Assembly (NCBI RefSeq): GCF_002078875.1
Contig: NC_034421.1
Span: 7,586,365-7,650,364, forward strand
Origin: Numida meleagris
Taxonomy: Eukaryota; Chordata; Aves; Galliformes; Numididae
DNA length: 64,000 nucleotides
Reading direction: 5' to 3'
A program made the position numbers and the translations under genes. Every line of letters begins with the position of its first letter. The stretch's first letter is position 1. Shown one piece after another: positions 35,501-50,500 of this stretch. The notes beneath the pieces are model-generated. The model was not told the DNA's origin. It saw only the letters and a program-made list of their open reading frames with translations, and searched no databases.

Positions 35501-38500
35501 TGGGAAATAATTCTGTAATTCTTTATAGTAGCAGATTGCAAGGATTAACTTGCTTAGCACGTTCTTCTGAAAAGAGTGTGTTAAATTTGATATTCCATTC
35601 TGTAGTATTTCTGTAGGAATTCATAACAGTTCTTGATTGCGCTGTCCAACCTCTGTATATTGTCTACATACTACCACCTCCCTAGGGCTACTTCTCCACT
35701 CTTTGTTCAACTGTTCTCTCTCCCTCCTAAATCCTAGCACTACTGTCAAGGAACCTAGTTCAGGAAGTTCTGTAGTGTTTATTAGCAAGCCTCACCCGTG
35801 GTGCACAACACTGCTGGTATTGGGGTGCTTCATCAGCTCATGCAGAATGTGATCTAGACTTCTTGCTGTTACACATGGCTTCTTGTGAGCTGGGCTGGCT
35901 CTGTTTGCATGAAATGAATTCTGGATGGCTTGTTTACATGTATAGCTATTTGGGCCATAGGCTGACTTTAAGTTCTTAGAGATTTTTGTGGTTTCCTGTT
36001 TCTGATCTGTTTTGAGGCTTGGGGGTGCAGGGAGAGGTTTGGGCGGATGGCCTTTAATAGTCTCTTCCCCTTAATAAATAGATGATAAATGGATGGCACA
36101 CAGGTTCTTAGAAGTCCTTTCATTAACTTTAATCCTTGCCTGAACTTGGAATTGGAATCTTGTAAATTAGTGGTAGAAAATACTATGATATATGTAAGGT
36201 CATTATATTTAGAAAAAGGCATTTGCATGAACTGCAGTGTTTGGGGCAGCATTGCTGTGTACATAATAAACTCATTGCTGTGGAAACAGTCTTGTAGATA
36301 ATATACCATTATTCTGTAAATGAAAAATCAAACCAGTCTAACGGCGTGGAAGTGTTCCTTGTGCTTCCAGATTCTACTCTGTCGACGATACTTTTGCTGA
36401 TGCTACATGAATCTGGTTTCCTCTTTATTCACTTATGGATAAACTGCATTGTAGATCTGCTGCAGAAAGTAAAGGCCTGCTGGTAGACGATCAAATGAAT
36501 TATGAAGCAGGCAAAGTGTCAGAGCTGAGATTTGTGTTTCATGTTTTGAGATGGCTTTTCTATGAACACTGCAGTATGTCTCCCCAGACTTAAAAACGTC
36601 GTATACCATGAACCTTCTGAGAATGTGCATCCTGAAAACCGAAGAAGAAAATCAATTAATTTTATTCTTTACAATTACTCTTCTTGATTGTTACGGATAT
36701 ATGACTCCCAAGGTTATCTTCAAACACAAGGCCAAGACCTGCCCTAGAGGTGGTGGTGGTTGTTTTGATTTAAGCAATCTGTGTCTTAAAATAATATAAG
36801 GCCTGAAAAATTTTGCTCATCTCATTCTCATAGGTTGTTGCAGTGTAGCATTGTGGGAGGTTTAGCCAGGGCTTATATACATTTGTTCTTGACATAGTTA
36901 CTGTATCTTATGGGGATAACAGGTATTCTCAGCATTGCCTGTGTGTTACTGTATTTTCTCTTTGAGGCTGTTAATGCATCATACAGGCTCCATTGCCTGG
37001 ATTTCTTTTCATGATTCTGTTTCCCACTGTTGCAAAGGTCAGGCCAGTTTAGGCAGAACAGTGTCTTTGAAGAATCATCTATTCTGTGCTTGCCACTTGA
37101 TTAACACTTACCATCTTTCATCTTGAAATGTATTATCAGGACACGTTTTTTAAAGTTGTTACTCTTTTCTTTTAAACTGATTTCTGTTACCACATCTTGT
37201 TAGAGGTTTTCTTTTCTTTTTTGGAGGGGAAGGGGACTGGTTTTACACAGTGCTGCAGTACATGCTACCTTCCACTATTAGAGAGGTTTCCAGTGACGCT
37301 GCATGAAGATGGGCATAATTGCCTTGGTGGGTCAGAGATTTGTTTAACCAGGTGCTTGGCATAATAGTCTGGTCAAATGACCAAAAAGAAACAAAAAAAC
37401 AACACACACTTTATATAGTAATGCTTTGCAAAAGTTGCATGGTTATTAATAAAAACAGTACCTTAAGCAACAGAATGGCAGCTTCTGTGATCAAAAAAAA
37501 TTTCACTCCAGATAAGTTTATTTGACTTTTGCAAAGCTAAGTTGTAATAAGATTCCTGTTATAATTGAAATGGGAATTTTCAGTCTGTTCTTTTAAATGT
37601 CTTATTGGTAGTTGCTTATGAAGCTTCAAAATGGAAACTTGATTGAAATACATAGAGTTTGACAGATTGTTTGGCTTCGGACTGTTTTGTTGACTGCTAG
37701 TCTGTTTCTTCAAGACAGATGGGGCTGATGGACAATTCTTGGGGTTATAAGCTGGATGTTAAATTTTCTGTTAATATTTACGTGCTGTTTGAACAATTGC
37801 TGATGCAGCTCTGTACAAAATGACACTAAACGCTCATCTATAATAATGGTATGTGTTTAATTCTTTTTTATTACTACAAGTAATTAATATTTGGTGTTGG
37901 GTTTGTTTCCTGCATTTTGAAACAGTCGGCTTACAATGTTTCTCAAAGTGCTTTTCCGTAGGAAAAGTTCTGTTGTCCAGGCAAAGTGTCTTTGGCATCT
38001 TTGTAACCCGGTTCTTAATAAGCACTTTATTTGTTAGGCTTTTGAAAATTTGTTTTGTATGGTACCTAAAAGCAGGTGGTACTGTTCTTATGTTTCAAAA
38101 TAAAAGTTTGGTATCCTTCCCTTATCAGATTTTTTGACAAGGAGTTTTAACTCCATGCTTTGAGCTCTTTTCTATGCAGAGAAATAAGTTATTAAAGTCA
38201 TTGAAGAAGACAGGGTATTTGCCAACATACCAATCCATGACTAGTTTTCTCTAAATGTATTCTACCTTTTTCAGTAAATAAATGTTGAGTCTGGTTCTTT
38301 AAAGCCTTTGATATCTTTCCCCAGATTTCAGAATGTGGAAGCATGCTTCTAGGTTTGTTTTCCGAACTTCTCCCTTCTAATGGTATTCCTTCTTCACTGC
38401 GGAGATAAGTGATCTTTTATCAAGAGGAGTGTTAGCAGCTTGCATGTTTTCATATGTCTGCAAATTTCTATGATGTTTGACTTTTATAATATGGCTGAAT

Positions 38501-41500
38501 GTAAGTGTCAGAACTATTGCCATATTTTAGCTTAGTCTGAGTTCTCTGATACCTATTTCGTGTTTGATTTTTGTATTATAATCATGAGATGTGATCTGGC
38601 AGTATCTAGTTATTTTTAAGGCATGTGAATAGATGTTCTGTTTTTCTTTAGGCAAGTATTTTAATTCCTTGAAAGTAATAACAGTGTTGCCAAATACATC
38701 TTTTAAAATTATTTAAATTCACTGACAAACATGTAAGCAGATATAAGTAGAAGCTATTATAGTACAGAGTTTCATAAATTGTTGAGTATATTGTTTCTCC
38801 TATCTACACTCATTTTTAAATGGATTAATAGAGTACGCTGTAGGTCGCTTGTCAGAAAGTCGGACAGTCCATTTCTAGACAGAAGTTTAGAGAACAAACA
38901 AATGTTAGGATACCAGCATGGATTCACCAAGGGCAAGTCATGCTTGATAAACTTGGTGGCCTTTTATGGAGTTACAGCATTAGTTTATGAAGGAGGAGTG
39001 ACTGATGTCCTCTACCTGGACTTATACAAAGCGTTTGACACTGTCCTGCATGACAGCCTGGTTGCCAAATTGGAGGAAAAATTGATTTGATGGATGGACC
39101 ACTTGCTGGACAAGGAATTGGCTGGATGGTCGCACTCAGAGTTGCAGTCAACGTCCAAGTGGAGACTGATGATGAGTGGCATTCCTCAGGGATCGGTGCT
39201 GGGACCGGTGTTATTTAACATCTTTGCAGGCGACACGGACAGTGGGATCAAGTGCACCCGCAGCAAGTTTGCAGACAACACCAAGCTCAGTGGTGCAGTT
39301 GACATGCTAAAGGGAAGGGATGCTATCCGGAGGGACCTGGACAGGATTGAGAGGTGGGCCCATGCCAATCTCTTGAAGTTCAGCAAAGCCAGGTGCAGGA
39401 CCCTGCTGGGGCGATCCCAAGCACAGATACAGGTTGGATGGAGGATGGCTTGAGTGCAGCCCTGAGGAGAAGGATTTGGGGGTGTCGGTGGATGAAAGAT
39501 TCAACCTGAGCTGCCCATGTGCACTTGCAGCCCAGAAGGCCAACCCGGGTCGCATCAAGAGAAGCGTGACCAACAAGTTGAGGGAGGTGATTCTGCCCCT
39601 CTACTCTTCTGTTGTGTGACCGCACCTGGAGTACTGCATCCATTCTGGGGACCCCAGCACAAAAAGGATGTTGAGCTGTTGGAGTGGGTCCAGAGGAGGG
39701 CTATGAAGATGATCAGAGGGCTGGAGCACCTCCCCTACGAGGAGATGCTCTGTGAGCTGGGGCTCTTGAACCCAGCGAAACGAAGGCTCTAGAGGGACCT
39801 TATAGTGGCCTTCCAGTACCTGAGGGAGGCCTACAGGAAAGATGAGGAGGGACTTTTGTAACGGCATGTAGACACAGAACAAAGGGAAATGGTTTTAAAC
39901 TGAAAGAGGGTAGATTTAGACTAGATATTAGGAAGAAATTACTGTGAGGGTGGTGAGACACTGGAACAGGTTGCCCAGCGTGGCTGTGTGTGTCCCCTCC
40001 CTGGAAGCGTTCAGGGCCAGGCTGGGTGAGGCTTAAGCAGCCTGGTCTAGTGAGAGGTGTCCCTGCCTACAGCAGGGGACTTGGAACTGGATGATCTTAA
40101 AGGTCCCTTCCAACCCAAACCATACTGTGACTCTGTGATAGAATGTTTTGATAGAACAGTTGATGTTCACTGTAGTTTGAGAGCACGCAATCTGTTATTG
40201 TTCTGGGTTGCCTTCATTCATGGCAGTCATTCTGGTGTAGCAACATAGAGAGGATACAAAAGGAACGCTGATGTTGAAGATTTAACTTATTGATATGGAT
40301 CACGTGGTAGTCATTATGCCCTCTGCAAGCTATTCCTGGAAGGAATTGGAGTATAATGGAAAGTGCTACCTGTTCTGTGATCTCTACACTAAAAGGTAAG
40401 ACTTGTTACTCTGATTTAGTGTTTCTTTGTATCTTAAGTCATGTTTCTCATTGCGGAGCTACCATGTTTTTGCCTGAATTCTCATTTTAGATACTGCGAG
40501 GAACAATTTGAGGATATACCTTCAGAGCCACCCAATTATCTGTCCTGATGACCTGTTCGTTCTTTTGGAATATGCTAGAACATCCTGGGTGTGTTGCACA
40601 CTAGCCTTTGAAGTGGAGGCTGTCACAAATAGGTATTGGAAAACCTGGAGAAGGTGAATATTTTCATTTTGGGATGACGGGGAGAATGCCAATGGGAAAG
40701 TAGTGTATGATATCTGTTAATTGCCCCTTCTTCCTCTGTTTTTCAGATACAAGATCTTTGTTGCATTCAGTTGCTACATCTTGTCAACCCTCTGAAATAC
40801 AAATGTGCCATGAAAAGAAATATAACTGCCTAGCTGATCATTTTTTTCACTTTGCATTCTACAAATAAACCCTTAGAATAATCCAGATTTTTAATGGTTA
40901 ATTTCTAAGCAATATGAAATAAGCTTCAATTTCAGAATTTTCTTCTTGTATGACAATATCAAAATAATTTATAGATGTTTTGGGCCAAACCTATTTAACA
41001 TTCTCTGTCTTTAGCAGAATGACAGTATTGATAAATAAGTGGTCTTATATCTAAAACTTGAAAACAGCTGTCTGATGAAGGCGATCACTTTCTCTCAATG
41101 TGAAATAAAAACTTTATCTGTGCAATTAAGGAGGAATAAATAGATGGGCTCCCTGTTTTTACTTGAAGATGAATGTTTTAATTTGGACGTTGAATCTTAG
41201 ATTCATAGATCTTTCTGTATTAAGTAGCTATGTTTGGTAGAGATGTAAAAGCTGTGGTTGGAAGAGGTACTGTGAAACCTGTGGAGGAAATCTTACGCTG
41301 CATCATATGGTATGTGTTTTAAAAGCCTCTCAGACTCCATATGCAAGTGAAAAGATTTAATTCATAGACATCCTAGATTGTTAATGTGTTGCTTTATGAA
41401 TCAGAAAACTTACGAAGCAGAGTTTCCTGATGTAGAGCATATGTGTTTGTACTGACTTCTGTCTGATAGTCTCTGAACTTAGCATGGTTTAACTTAACAT

Positions 41501-44500
41501 GACATATGCTACTCAGTAATTACATGCAGCATGACTTCTGTTGAATTGCAGGTGATCCTAATTCTTGTAGTCCCATGGTCTCTGATGCCACAAGGCTTAG
41601 ACAGTTGGTCTCCTTATTAAAAATTACAGGAGCTCAGTCTAGTCAGGTAATTAGGTATTTCTCCGGGAATTCATTCTCTTGATTTCTTTTTTCTTCCTGA
41701 AAGTGGTTGATTTTGGTTTTCTCCTTAATGTTTATGTAGTACTAGTGGCAGGAAGAGTTTGCTTCTCCTTGTTGATGTTTCCTAGTTCTTCCTATTCAGG
41801 TATTAGGCCAACTTTTTTGTTTGTTTCTCCTCATGATTTGTAAGTTCTTGTACCATATTTTGATTTGTAGTGATGTTTTAGTAGAGACAAAAGCAAGGTC
41901 TTACTGTTTTCTGATTTACCAGAAGCTGTAGATTGCTTTAAGAGATGCACCTTTTTGCTGAATGTGTGTTTTTTTTTTTCCCTAGTCTTTATTTTTATGC
42001 AGCTATTCTTTGTCTTTAAAATTCTGGGCTTTGAGAATCAGTGCATGTGTGAACTGGAATAGATCCTTGTTTCAGGATGACTGTTACAGATTATTAAAGG
42101 ATTTAACCACCTTCTGCTTAGAATGTACTCTGTATTTTTTTTCCTGATCAATATTTTGTATTTCACATGTTACATAATGCCAAATGAAGTGTCTTTTAAG
42201 TGTCTGTATTTAGTAGACCTCTGATACCATTTATGATAAACATTCATAGGAGGGTTGTGCCTATGAGTCTTAGTCTCATCAGCATTGTTTATAATCAAAA
42301 CAAATGTACCTCTTGAGGTGAAGAGCTCATTTTATTTTGTGTAATACTTTCTGTTAGCAAGATCTGTTTCAAAAAAAACAAAAAAAAAAAACCTGACCTT
42401 ATAGGTAAGTGAATGAAAGAGCTTTTGTGATTCCTGAAGGCGTTCAGGACCGGGTGGGACGGGACTTTGGGCAGCCTTATCTAGTGTGTGCCAACCCTGC
42501 TTATGGTGGGGGAAGTTAAATCTTTAAAGACTTTTCAACCCAAGCCATTCTGTGTTCTGTGATTACTGCTGCCGTGCGACTTAGTGCAGCTACCAATTGA
42601 GTACAGTCAGCAGTTATTTTATGGATCAGAAAAGTTATAGGTTAAGGCCTTATTCACACTCTTTCTATGTAAAAGTAACAAGGCTTATGTATTTTTACTA
42701 GTAGAGTTTCAGTGATAGGAAAAATATTTGCCAGTCTTTGGTATTTGGCATCACATCACTTAGGACAGGAGTATAAAGTACTGGTAGCTCCAGAAGACTC
42801 AGCCTGTACAAGCCTTTTTTACTGCTGTTAGTGTTGATGCAGCTGTATCAGCAAAGTGGTGTTGCAGGACTTGCAGTGGGAAAAAGCTAGAAGAGATTCA
42901 GTTGTTGTGGTTTTACCTGCTTTAGAGCAGTATGCAATTTAATACTTTGTGCTTGGATGTATTAAAAGTTGCAGTGCTGATGCTGAATTACGAAAGGAGT
43001 TCAAAAATGCAGAAGTCTTTTTAGGTAGCTGGGAGCTTTGTGTGTGGCTGGGTTTGCATGGAGAGGAGAATGGAGGGAAAAAAGTACAAAAGTGAAAACA
43101 CAGTGATAGCTGGTGGGCTTCCTGCATTGATTCAAGTTTTCTTCTCTAACAGTTCTGCTGCTGTGTATGGGCTAGAGGGGAAAAGAACAACAGATGCACT
43201 AATTTCAAATAAAAAGAACTGTGTTACTAGTGAATTAATAAAGATTAACCATCTGAAACTTCAAAATTAATCTGGACTTTCCTTTGAGAAAGTCAAATAG
43301 CTATCTGATGCTATACTCTGGCTGGAAATAATCTTCTCATCCTAAAACATCCTCTATTCCTGTCTCTTTTTCACTCAGGACTTTTCTATACATAATATTC
43401 ATTGTAACTTGTTTTCAGATATTGTGTAAGTAAATAAACTACATCCGATACCTATTTTTTTTCCTCACTTTTTCTCCGTGTTCTTTAGTGCTTTTTTGTT
43501 GTTGTTGTTTGTGAGTTTTTCCTCCCTCTTCAGGATGATCTTGGCAGCTGTAAAATACTCAAATCTCCCACAGTGCTGCTTGCTTGTTTACCTCTATACT
43601 GCTGTTGCTCTAGGATAGTCCGAGCTGACTAGAGTCAGTTCATCATTTAAATCCTAATATTAGAGTCTGTTGTATACATGTGTTTTTACTGTATTTCAAT
43701 TAAAGAGTCATTTATGATATCTGCATCGTGTCGGTTGTTGAGCAGTCCTGTTTGTGCTCAGCCATCACTGCAGTATTTATAGAGAAGAGCACAATCTAGT
43801 TTTAATTCCAGCTGCTGTGAATCTTTATGCAGGGTGTCCTTTGAGTAGCTGGCTGAAGGAAATGTGATTCAATTGGGGTATATGAAAATCAGGGAAAATA
43901 ACCTGTGACCATCAATTCTTGCATAATCTAGGGGAAATGTCAGCTAAAATATCAGTGTGGAAGACTCAAAAGTAATAGTGTACTGCAGCACCTGTACTTT
44001 AATGTGTATGTGTTTTCATAATAAAACATCAATATATTTCCTTTTCTTCAAAGATGAGAATGCTGTGTAACTAATTCTGAGGAAGGACGTACATTGTTCT
44101 CTGATGGAGTTAGTCAACTTTTCACAAAGAAAATGCATCTCCCATCAGTCTCCAAGTCTTCCTCCAAATTTAACATCCTTGTGTCCTCACAAAAGCTTTA
44201 CAAAATATAGCAGATAGCTATCATTAAAGGCAGATTTCTTACCGGACTCTATCATGTCATAAAGCTCAATCAGGTTCTAATAAAAGAAACTGCTACCTGA
44301 TGCTGATGTGCCCTATCATTTTAGTTACAATCCTTAGGAAAATACCAAAGAAGCAGTAGAGATTGTGGTGCAAGTAGGTTGCATGCATTTTGGAAAGAAA
44401 ATGCTTCTTGGAAGATGGTGTTTATGGTAGTTGTTCAATAATAGATACCTTTCAAAATACAGTAGTTTATATTTAGATACATTACTGGGAGTGAACGAAA

Positions 44501-47500
44501 TGGAATTTTAGTTCTCCTGTGTTTGACTTTGTTACCTTAGTCTGAATTTAGAAGCCTAATATGTTTGTGTATGTTAGGAATGCCACTAAATGAATAAATT
44601 GTGTATTTCTGCATAGTGCAGTAAATAATTGTTAATTGTGGAGCGAGGTGCATTAAGCCTAAAGTAATGGTTGGATGCAAGTCCAGTTCCCTTCTTAAGT
44701 GGGTTCTGATAGAAGTGCTGGAAATTGTTCTGACTCAAATTGAAATTCATGAGACGTTATTCTTGTTGGACGAGATGAGAAAGGTCACGGACTAGGGATT
44801 GTATTATACACCTGTTTTGAGGTTAGGAGATCTTCATCAAGCCACTGTTCCATTCTGCTGGTGGTATGTTTGAATGCTGAGAGTGAAAATCCATGTTGAG
44901 CTGCAGTGTTAATAATCTTATATATTCCCTCTGCATTGCATTTCAGTATTTTTTTTTTTTTTTGCCAGAGGAGGTTCAGCAGAACTTTCGTTATCTGTGT
45001 TTTTGGTGAATTTCAAGTAAAACAGTTGAAGCAGATGTTTGACAGACAAATGAGGTATATGAGCAACAGGAAGGGAAACCAGCTTGACTAGTTTCCTTGG
45101 TCTTACTTGCAGAAAACTGATGAAAGGGTACCAAATAATGATTTCCTTTGTATGTTACAGGGATTGGTATTTGGAATGTCTGTTTTCATATTTGCTTTTT
45201 TTCTGGGCTGCATAAGTTTCTTTGTCTTAAAATTGGGGTGTCTGTAAGAGATAAATACTGTAATCTCCTTCGTTTTAAAAGATCAAAACAGAGGTTGTTG
45301 TTTTTTTAAAGAAAAAAGTATTTCTGATTATTAGAATCCTCCGTCTGATCTGCCTGTTGCATGCATCTTATTAGTGATCTCCCTCTCCTTCCTGACCCCC
45401 CCATGAATATGAAAAATACTTGTAGGAAAAACTGAGATTCCAATTAAAAACCTCTGATGCATGTAAAGTGTATCTTTTGCCTATTAAAGTTTTCATGGTT
45501 TACTTCTTTATTTATGATTCATTGTAGCATTGATCGATACGTTTATGTTACTGGTGAATGTGTTAATTAACCCTTAACTACTTTTACAATTTTCAGGAAA
45601 ACTACCACTTCTTAAGATGAACTGGTGGTTCTGTCATTAACTATGAAACAAACTTCAAAAATCATGTTATTCTTAAGGAAATGTACCTGAAAATTTGACA
45701 TTATGTTGTTGTGGAGGGGTTTTTTTTGAGTCTGAAAAACCTGCATTCTTGAATTCAAGCTTTAAGACTTTTGACTTATGTCTATGTGTATGTCTGCAGC
45801 ATGACCTAACCAGTGTCTATACATCTAACAAATGAAGAGCTACCATTTCCAAAATAAATACTTGCGTTCCCTCCTAAAGACATCTTCATGATAGTCCTTT
45901 CAAACAGGAAGGAATGCAAACAAAGTGCAGATGTGTGAGAATTATTTGAAGGCATGGGTTAATAGATCCATTTCTCTTTTCAGTATGATGCTGTTCCAAT
46001 CCAGTCTAGTGTGGTGTTATGTTCCTGTCCATCCCCATCAATGGTGAGGAACCAAGCAGATTCCAGCACTCCATCTGTCATTTCCACCTGTGGCAGCAGA
46101 CAGGGATCTAACATGGAGGGCACCGCAGCTGAATCAAGATCTAGTTCAAACTCCTTGCAGCAACATACAGGACAGCAGCCTCCACAGCCTCGGAAGAAAC
46201 GACCTGATGACTTTAAATTTGGGAAAATTCTGGGTGAAGGATCTTTTTCAACGGTAATTTTGCTTTTTTATAAAAGGTGTTTCTTAATCTGCCCAATATA
46301 GATAAACTTCAAAATTTCATGCCTAGGTGATTACTGGGATTTAAATGTAGAGATAACTTGAAGAGTAAATGAGCAGGATATATAGGGGTGCTGATTTTTT
46401 TTCAAGTCCTTTTTTTTTAAACTCATCAGAAGTTGTGTAGAATTCTGATGACTTGTTTTGACTTTTGGAAGGTATTGCTTTCTAATGTAAGTTTTTGGCA
46501 GCTTATTGTGTTATGTTAAAGTTTTATGACATCAAGAATTTGAAATTGGACTAAGAGTTTGTCATGATAAGAACTTCTACCCATTATCCTGTCTGTGGTG
46601 GGAGCCAAGGCCAGATGCTTAGGAAAGAATGTAAGAAAAATATTTTTTCAGTATTCTTTCTCAGCCTTTAGTGTTATGGCCCTCAAGGACTTCAAGAGCC
46701 ATAGTTATTATCCTTGTATTCAGCAGGCTTAAATAGATTGTCTTTAACCTACTTTTGGCATCCATGGCATTGCATAAGAATGAATTGCTTAAGTAATTGT
46801 CTCAAAGAACTCATACAGCAATTAATACTTTCATTTGATGCTTTTGTAGTTGCCCCATTTAAAACCAATGAATGATATTCTTTATCTTTTTCATATCAGC
46901 CATTTGTATATACCTTTTGTTGTGGGTGTTTTTGGGGGATTTGGTGAGGGTGTTGTTTTTGGTTTTTGTTCTTCTTGTACGGTGTACTGGTATTTAGGAG
47001 GAAGGTCTCTGGTAGTCATCAAGAGTAATTTGCACTTAACTGCATAGTTTGGAATCCACAGGTTTCCCTAAAGAATCTGTCGGAGTTGCTCCCTCTTGGG
47101 CATGCTGGAACATGCTTGTTCACTCTGCTTCAGTGAGACTTCTTTGTTCTGCTTTTGTTCTCTGCATCTTAGCACTATATTCTCAATAGAATAGAGAAAC
47201 TCACATGGCCTAATCCAGACTCTGGATCTCTATGTAGTGTTATTGGTTTGAATTTTACAAGCAGAATTTTGGTTACCATAAACATTGGGGCCTTAGGTAG
47301 GGCTGGTGAAAGTATGCAGCCGAAACCAGTTCTTAAATGCAGACTTGATCTCTGGCAGTCTCAGGCATTTGTTCAAGCTTAAAGTTGGGCATGGTCATTA
47401 AGTCTGACAGTTACGTTGGCAGTTGTTTCTACTTCGTAGACTCTGAGAGCTTTCTTCTTCCTCTTACTTTCCTCCAGTTTGAAAGGTTTAACTTTGTGTT

Positions 47501-50500
47501 TTTTCCCTTGCTGTTGTCTGATTTTTCCACTTACACAATTTTATGTTCTGGGAATTTTTTGATAGTTGCTAAAAGTGTTTTTATTTATTTTAGCCATCAA
47601 TTTAGTCTAATTCCACTTTATAGAATTTACATTCACTGTTAATACTACTACTTAGAGTGGATGAGGCCCCTGATAACACAAACATGACACCAATATGCAC
47701 CACTGTGGGATTTTATTCCTTGTTATTCTACTGTTTTTGTGGAAAATTAGTTGAGAGGAAGTGAGGATATGTTGTTTACTCAGATGTGTTTGGTGAGGAA
47801 GGGACCTAAAGGTGCCCAAGAATTCATGCTAGGAGGAAAATAGTCAATCCAGCATACACAGCTGCTTGATATGGAAGTATATTTGCGAGCAATACATCTG
47901 AAATGTTTTTTTTTTAAAAAAAGATACAGCATAGGGCCAGAAGGGATATTAGTCTTTGGAGCCTCTATAACTTGATTCAGATTTGAGAATTAGCCAAGAT
48001 GTGTCTTCAGCTGTGTGAATAAGTTTGTAGACAATATCAAGTTAGGCAGGACCATTGATCATCTTCAAGGTAGGAAGGCTCTGCAGAGGAATCTACATAG
48101 CCCATATTGGTGAGCCAAGTCCAATCACATGATGTCCAACAACACTAAGTGCTGGGTTCTGCACATAGAACTTAAGTTCTGGCTCTAATGTCAGTCTCTT
48201 TCTCAGATGACATGCGATAGGATGTGAAGACCCAGTCTCAAGTTGTACTGGGTGGAGTGAGGTTTAGATTGGGCAGTAGGAAGGATTATTTTCACAGAGA
48301 AGGTGGTCGAGCATTGGGACAGTCTGCCCAGGGAGTGCAGGGATACCTGGAGGTATATGAGATGTGGACATAGCTCTAAGGGCCATGCCTTGGTGGTAGA
48401 GCTTACCAGGTTTTTTTCATAGTAGGCACTTTTTTCTTAAAAAAAAAAATAAAAAATAAAAAATTGCTTCTTACTACTGTAATGAGACTTCAGTTTTCCA
48501 GTGATTAAAGAGCGCGACTGCATGCACTTCTCCTTTCACTTTGGAGAAATTGACCTAAAGAAGGATGTTACTTAGAAGGTTTTTTTACTAAGTGCATGAA
48601 ATTTGGTATTAGGAGTATGTTGCAATATTTTTAAGTACTTTGCAATAACTGATTTTTTTTTTTTGAGGAGTTAGGAAGCCATCATGACACAAGCACATGC
48701 TTACATCTTTTGCTGATCTTGTTTGTGACTGTTTGTTTTGGACAAGCAGTAGTCTAAATACAGACTGGAAGATAAAAAGTGATGTTTACTGTATGTCTTC
48801 AGTGAATGGTTACATTATATTCATTGTACATTATATCTCCTATGGCAACAGGTTGTGTTGGCTCGAGAATTGACAAGTTCTAGAGAATATGCTAGTAAGT
48901 ATCAATTCCTTAAACATAACTTTTTAAAAATACTGTATGAATGCAGTCCGATTACAAACTATCCGTTCAAAAAACGTAGTGTTTTAATAATTTAACTAAC
49001 AAAAAACCTCACAACCAAACCACAAATTACTAAATAGGCTTAATTGGGTTGTATCTCCTGTGTTTTCACTGTGTTTTTTTCATTCAGTTAAAATTCTAGA
49101 AAAGCGTCATATCATAAAAGAAAACAAGGTGCCATACGTGACACGAGAGAGAGATGTAATGTCCCGTCTGGATCATCCTTTTTTTGTGAAACTCTACTTC
49201 ACCTTTCAGGATGATGAAAAGCTGTGTATCCTTTGAGTTCCGAAACTTATACACAATTTGTTATGAATAACAGTCCTCGGTTTTGTTTCCTTTGAATCAC
49301 TGTCCAACAGGAATTATGAGATAAACTTGAGGTATTTAAAATACCTTAGACAGATGGTTGCAATACAACTTGCTTCAGTCATGCTTCTGATATAAATTAA
49401 GCAAGTAGAACAATAAGTGGGGATTCTCTCTGTAGACAATTATATATAGAGATGAAGTTAATTATTCAGGTGACTATCTGGAAAAATTACTGAGTTAACC
49501 TCCTGTGTAGACTCTGGTATGCTAAAAAACTGGAACCTTTATCCTAGATTCTTAATACATACAGTTAGAGATTGTTTTGTGTTGCTACTATATAAAGTTT
49601 CAAATTAACCACTTTCACTTCCTTCCTCTTATATATTTTCAATATTTTTTATTTTGATTCAAGGGTGTGGGGGGGTTTGTTTTACCATGTTTTAATGCTA
49701 GACCTTAACTTCTTAACATTCAGATTTTGGGCTTAGCTATGCCAAAAACGGCGAGCTGCTAAAGTATATACGCAAAATTGGCTCATTTGATGAGACCTGT
49801 ACCAGGTTTTATACTGCTGAAATCGTATCAGCCCTGGAGTATTTGCATGGGAAAGGAATTATTCACAGGTAACACACACAGATCAATGCATGAGAAATGT
49901 TCTTCATGACGCCTGAATGTGGATTTTGTGGAAAGCTAGTAAGAATATAATAGCATTTTGCTAGTACTAGTCCTGTTGTTAACATGATGGAGAGAGCTAA
50001 ACAAGGCGACTGTTAGGAGGAGAGCAAATCTGTTATTACATCAACTGTTCTGGCTGGAAAAAGTAAGGAAACTTTATGGTCTAGAACTAATGTTCCCAAA
50101 AGCTTATGTGCTTTGAACTCTAGAAACAGACTACTCTTTTGGTTAATTTTTTCCTGTGGTTCTGTGTACCAAAACCAACTAGAATTCTGCTGTGTGTAGA
50201 ATAGTGGATAGCACATCTGCAAGAAAAGTAAATATTAGTGTGTAGTAGTGCTTTCACTGAGTGAACAATTCCCACAAAGTTTATCAAGAAGTAGACAGTG
50301 AAATCTAGGAAAGTGTCTAATAGAACCTCTGCAGTTCTGATGTAATGATATTGTCTGGATAAGCATGTTTTGTTGTGAGTTTATTAAGCAAATAAGAGCT
50401 GTTTGGTACAATATTCAAGCAAGTGTGAGAATTCTGAGTCACAGAACTTATTTTGGGAAAAATATATAGTGTCTGTAGGTACCCAGGCAGTTTGTAGAAC

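Larger units (their letters stand above)
32057..45983 (+). other. PDPK1: PDPK1 intron 1 (13.9 kb)
   Basis: It starts GTGAGT in the CpG island and ends TTTCTCTTTTCAG. It holds an AT microsatellite (33493-33513), a large dead CR1 copy (38860-40140) and a smaller CR1 end (42436-42563). No other exon or RNA gene was recognised. Confidence 0.9.

Noticed and set aside
39094..39453. 119-codon frame that looks like a reverse transcriptase gene
   Set aside because: It is a segment of the broken CR1 copy, not a gene.
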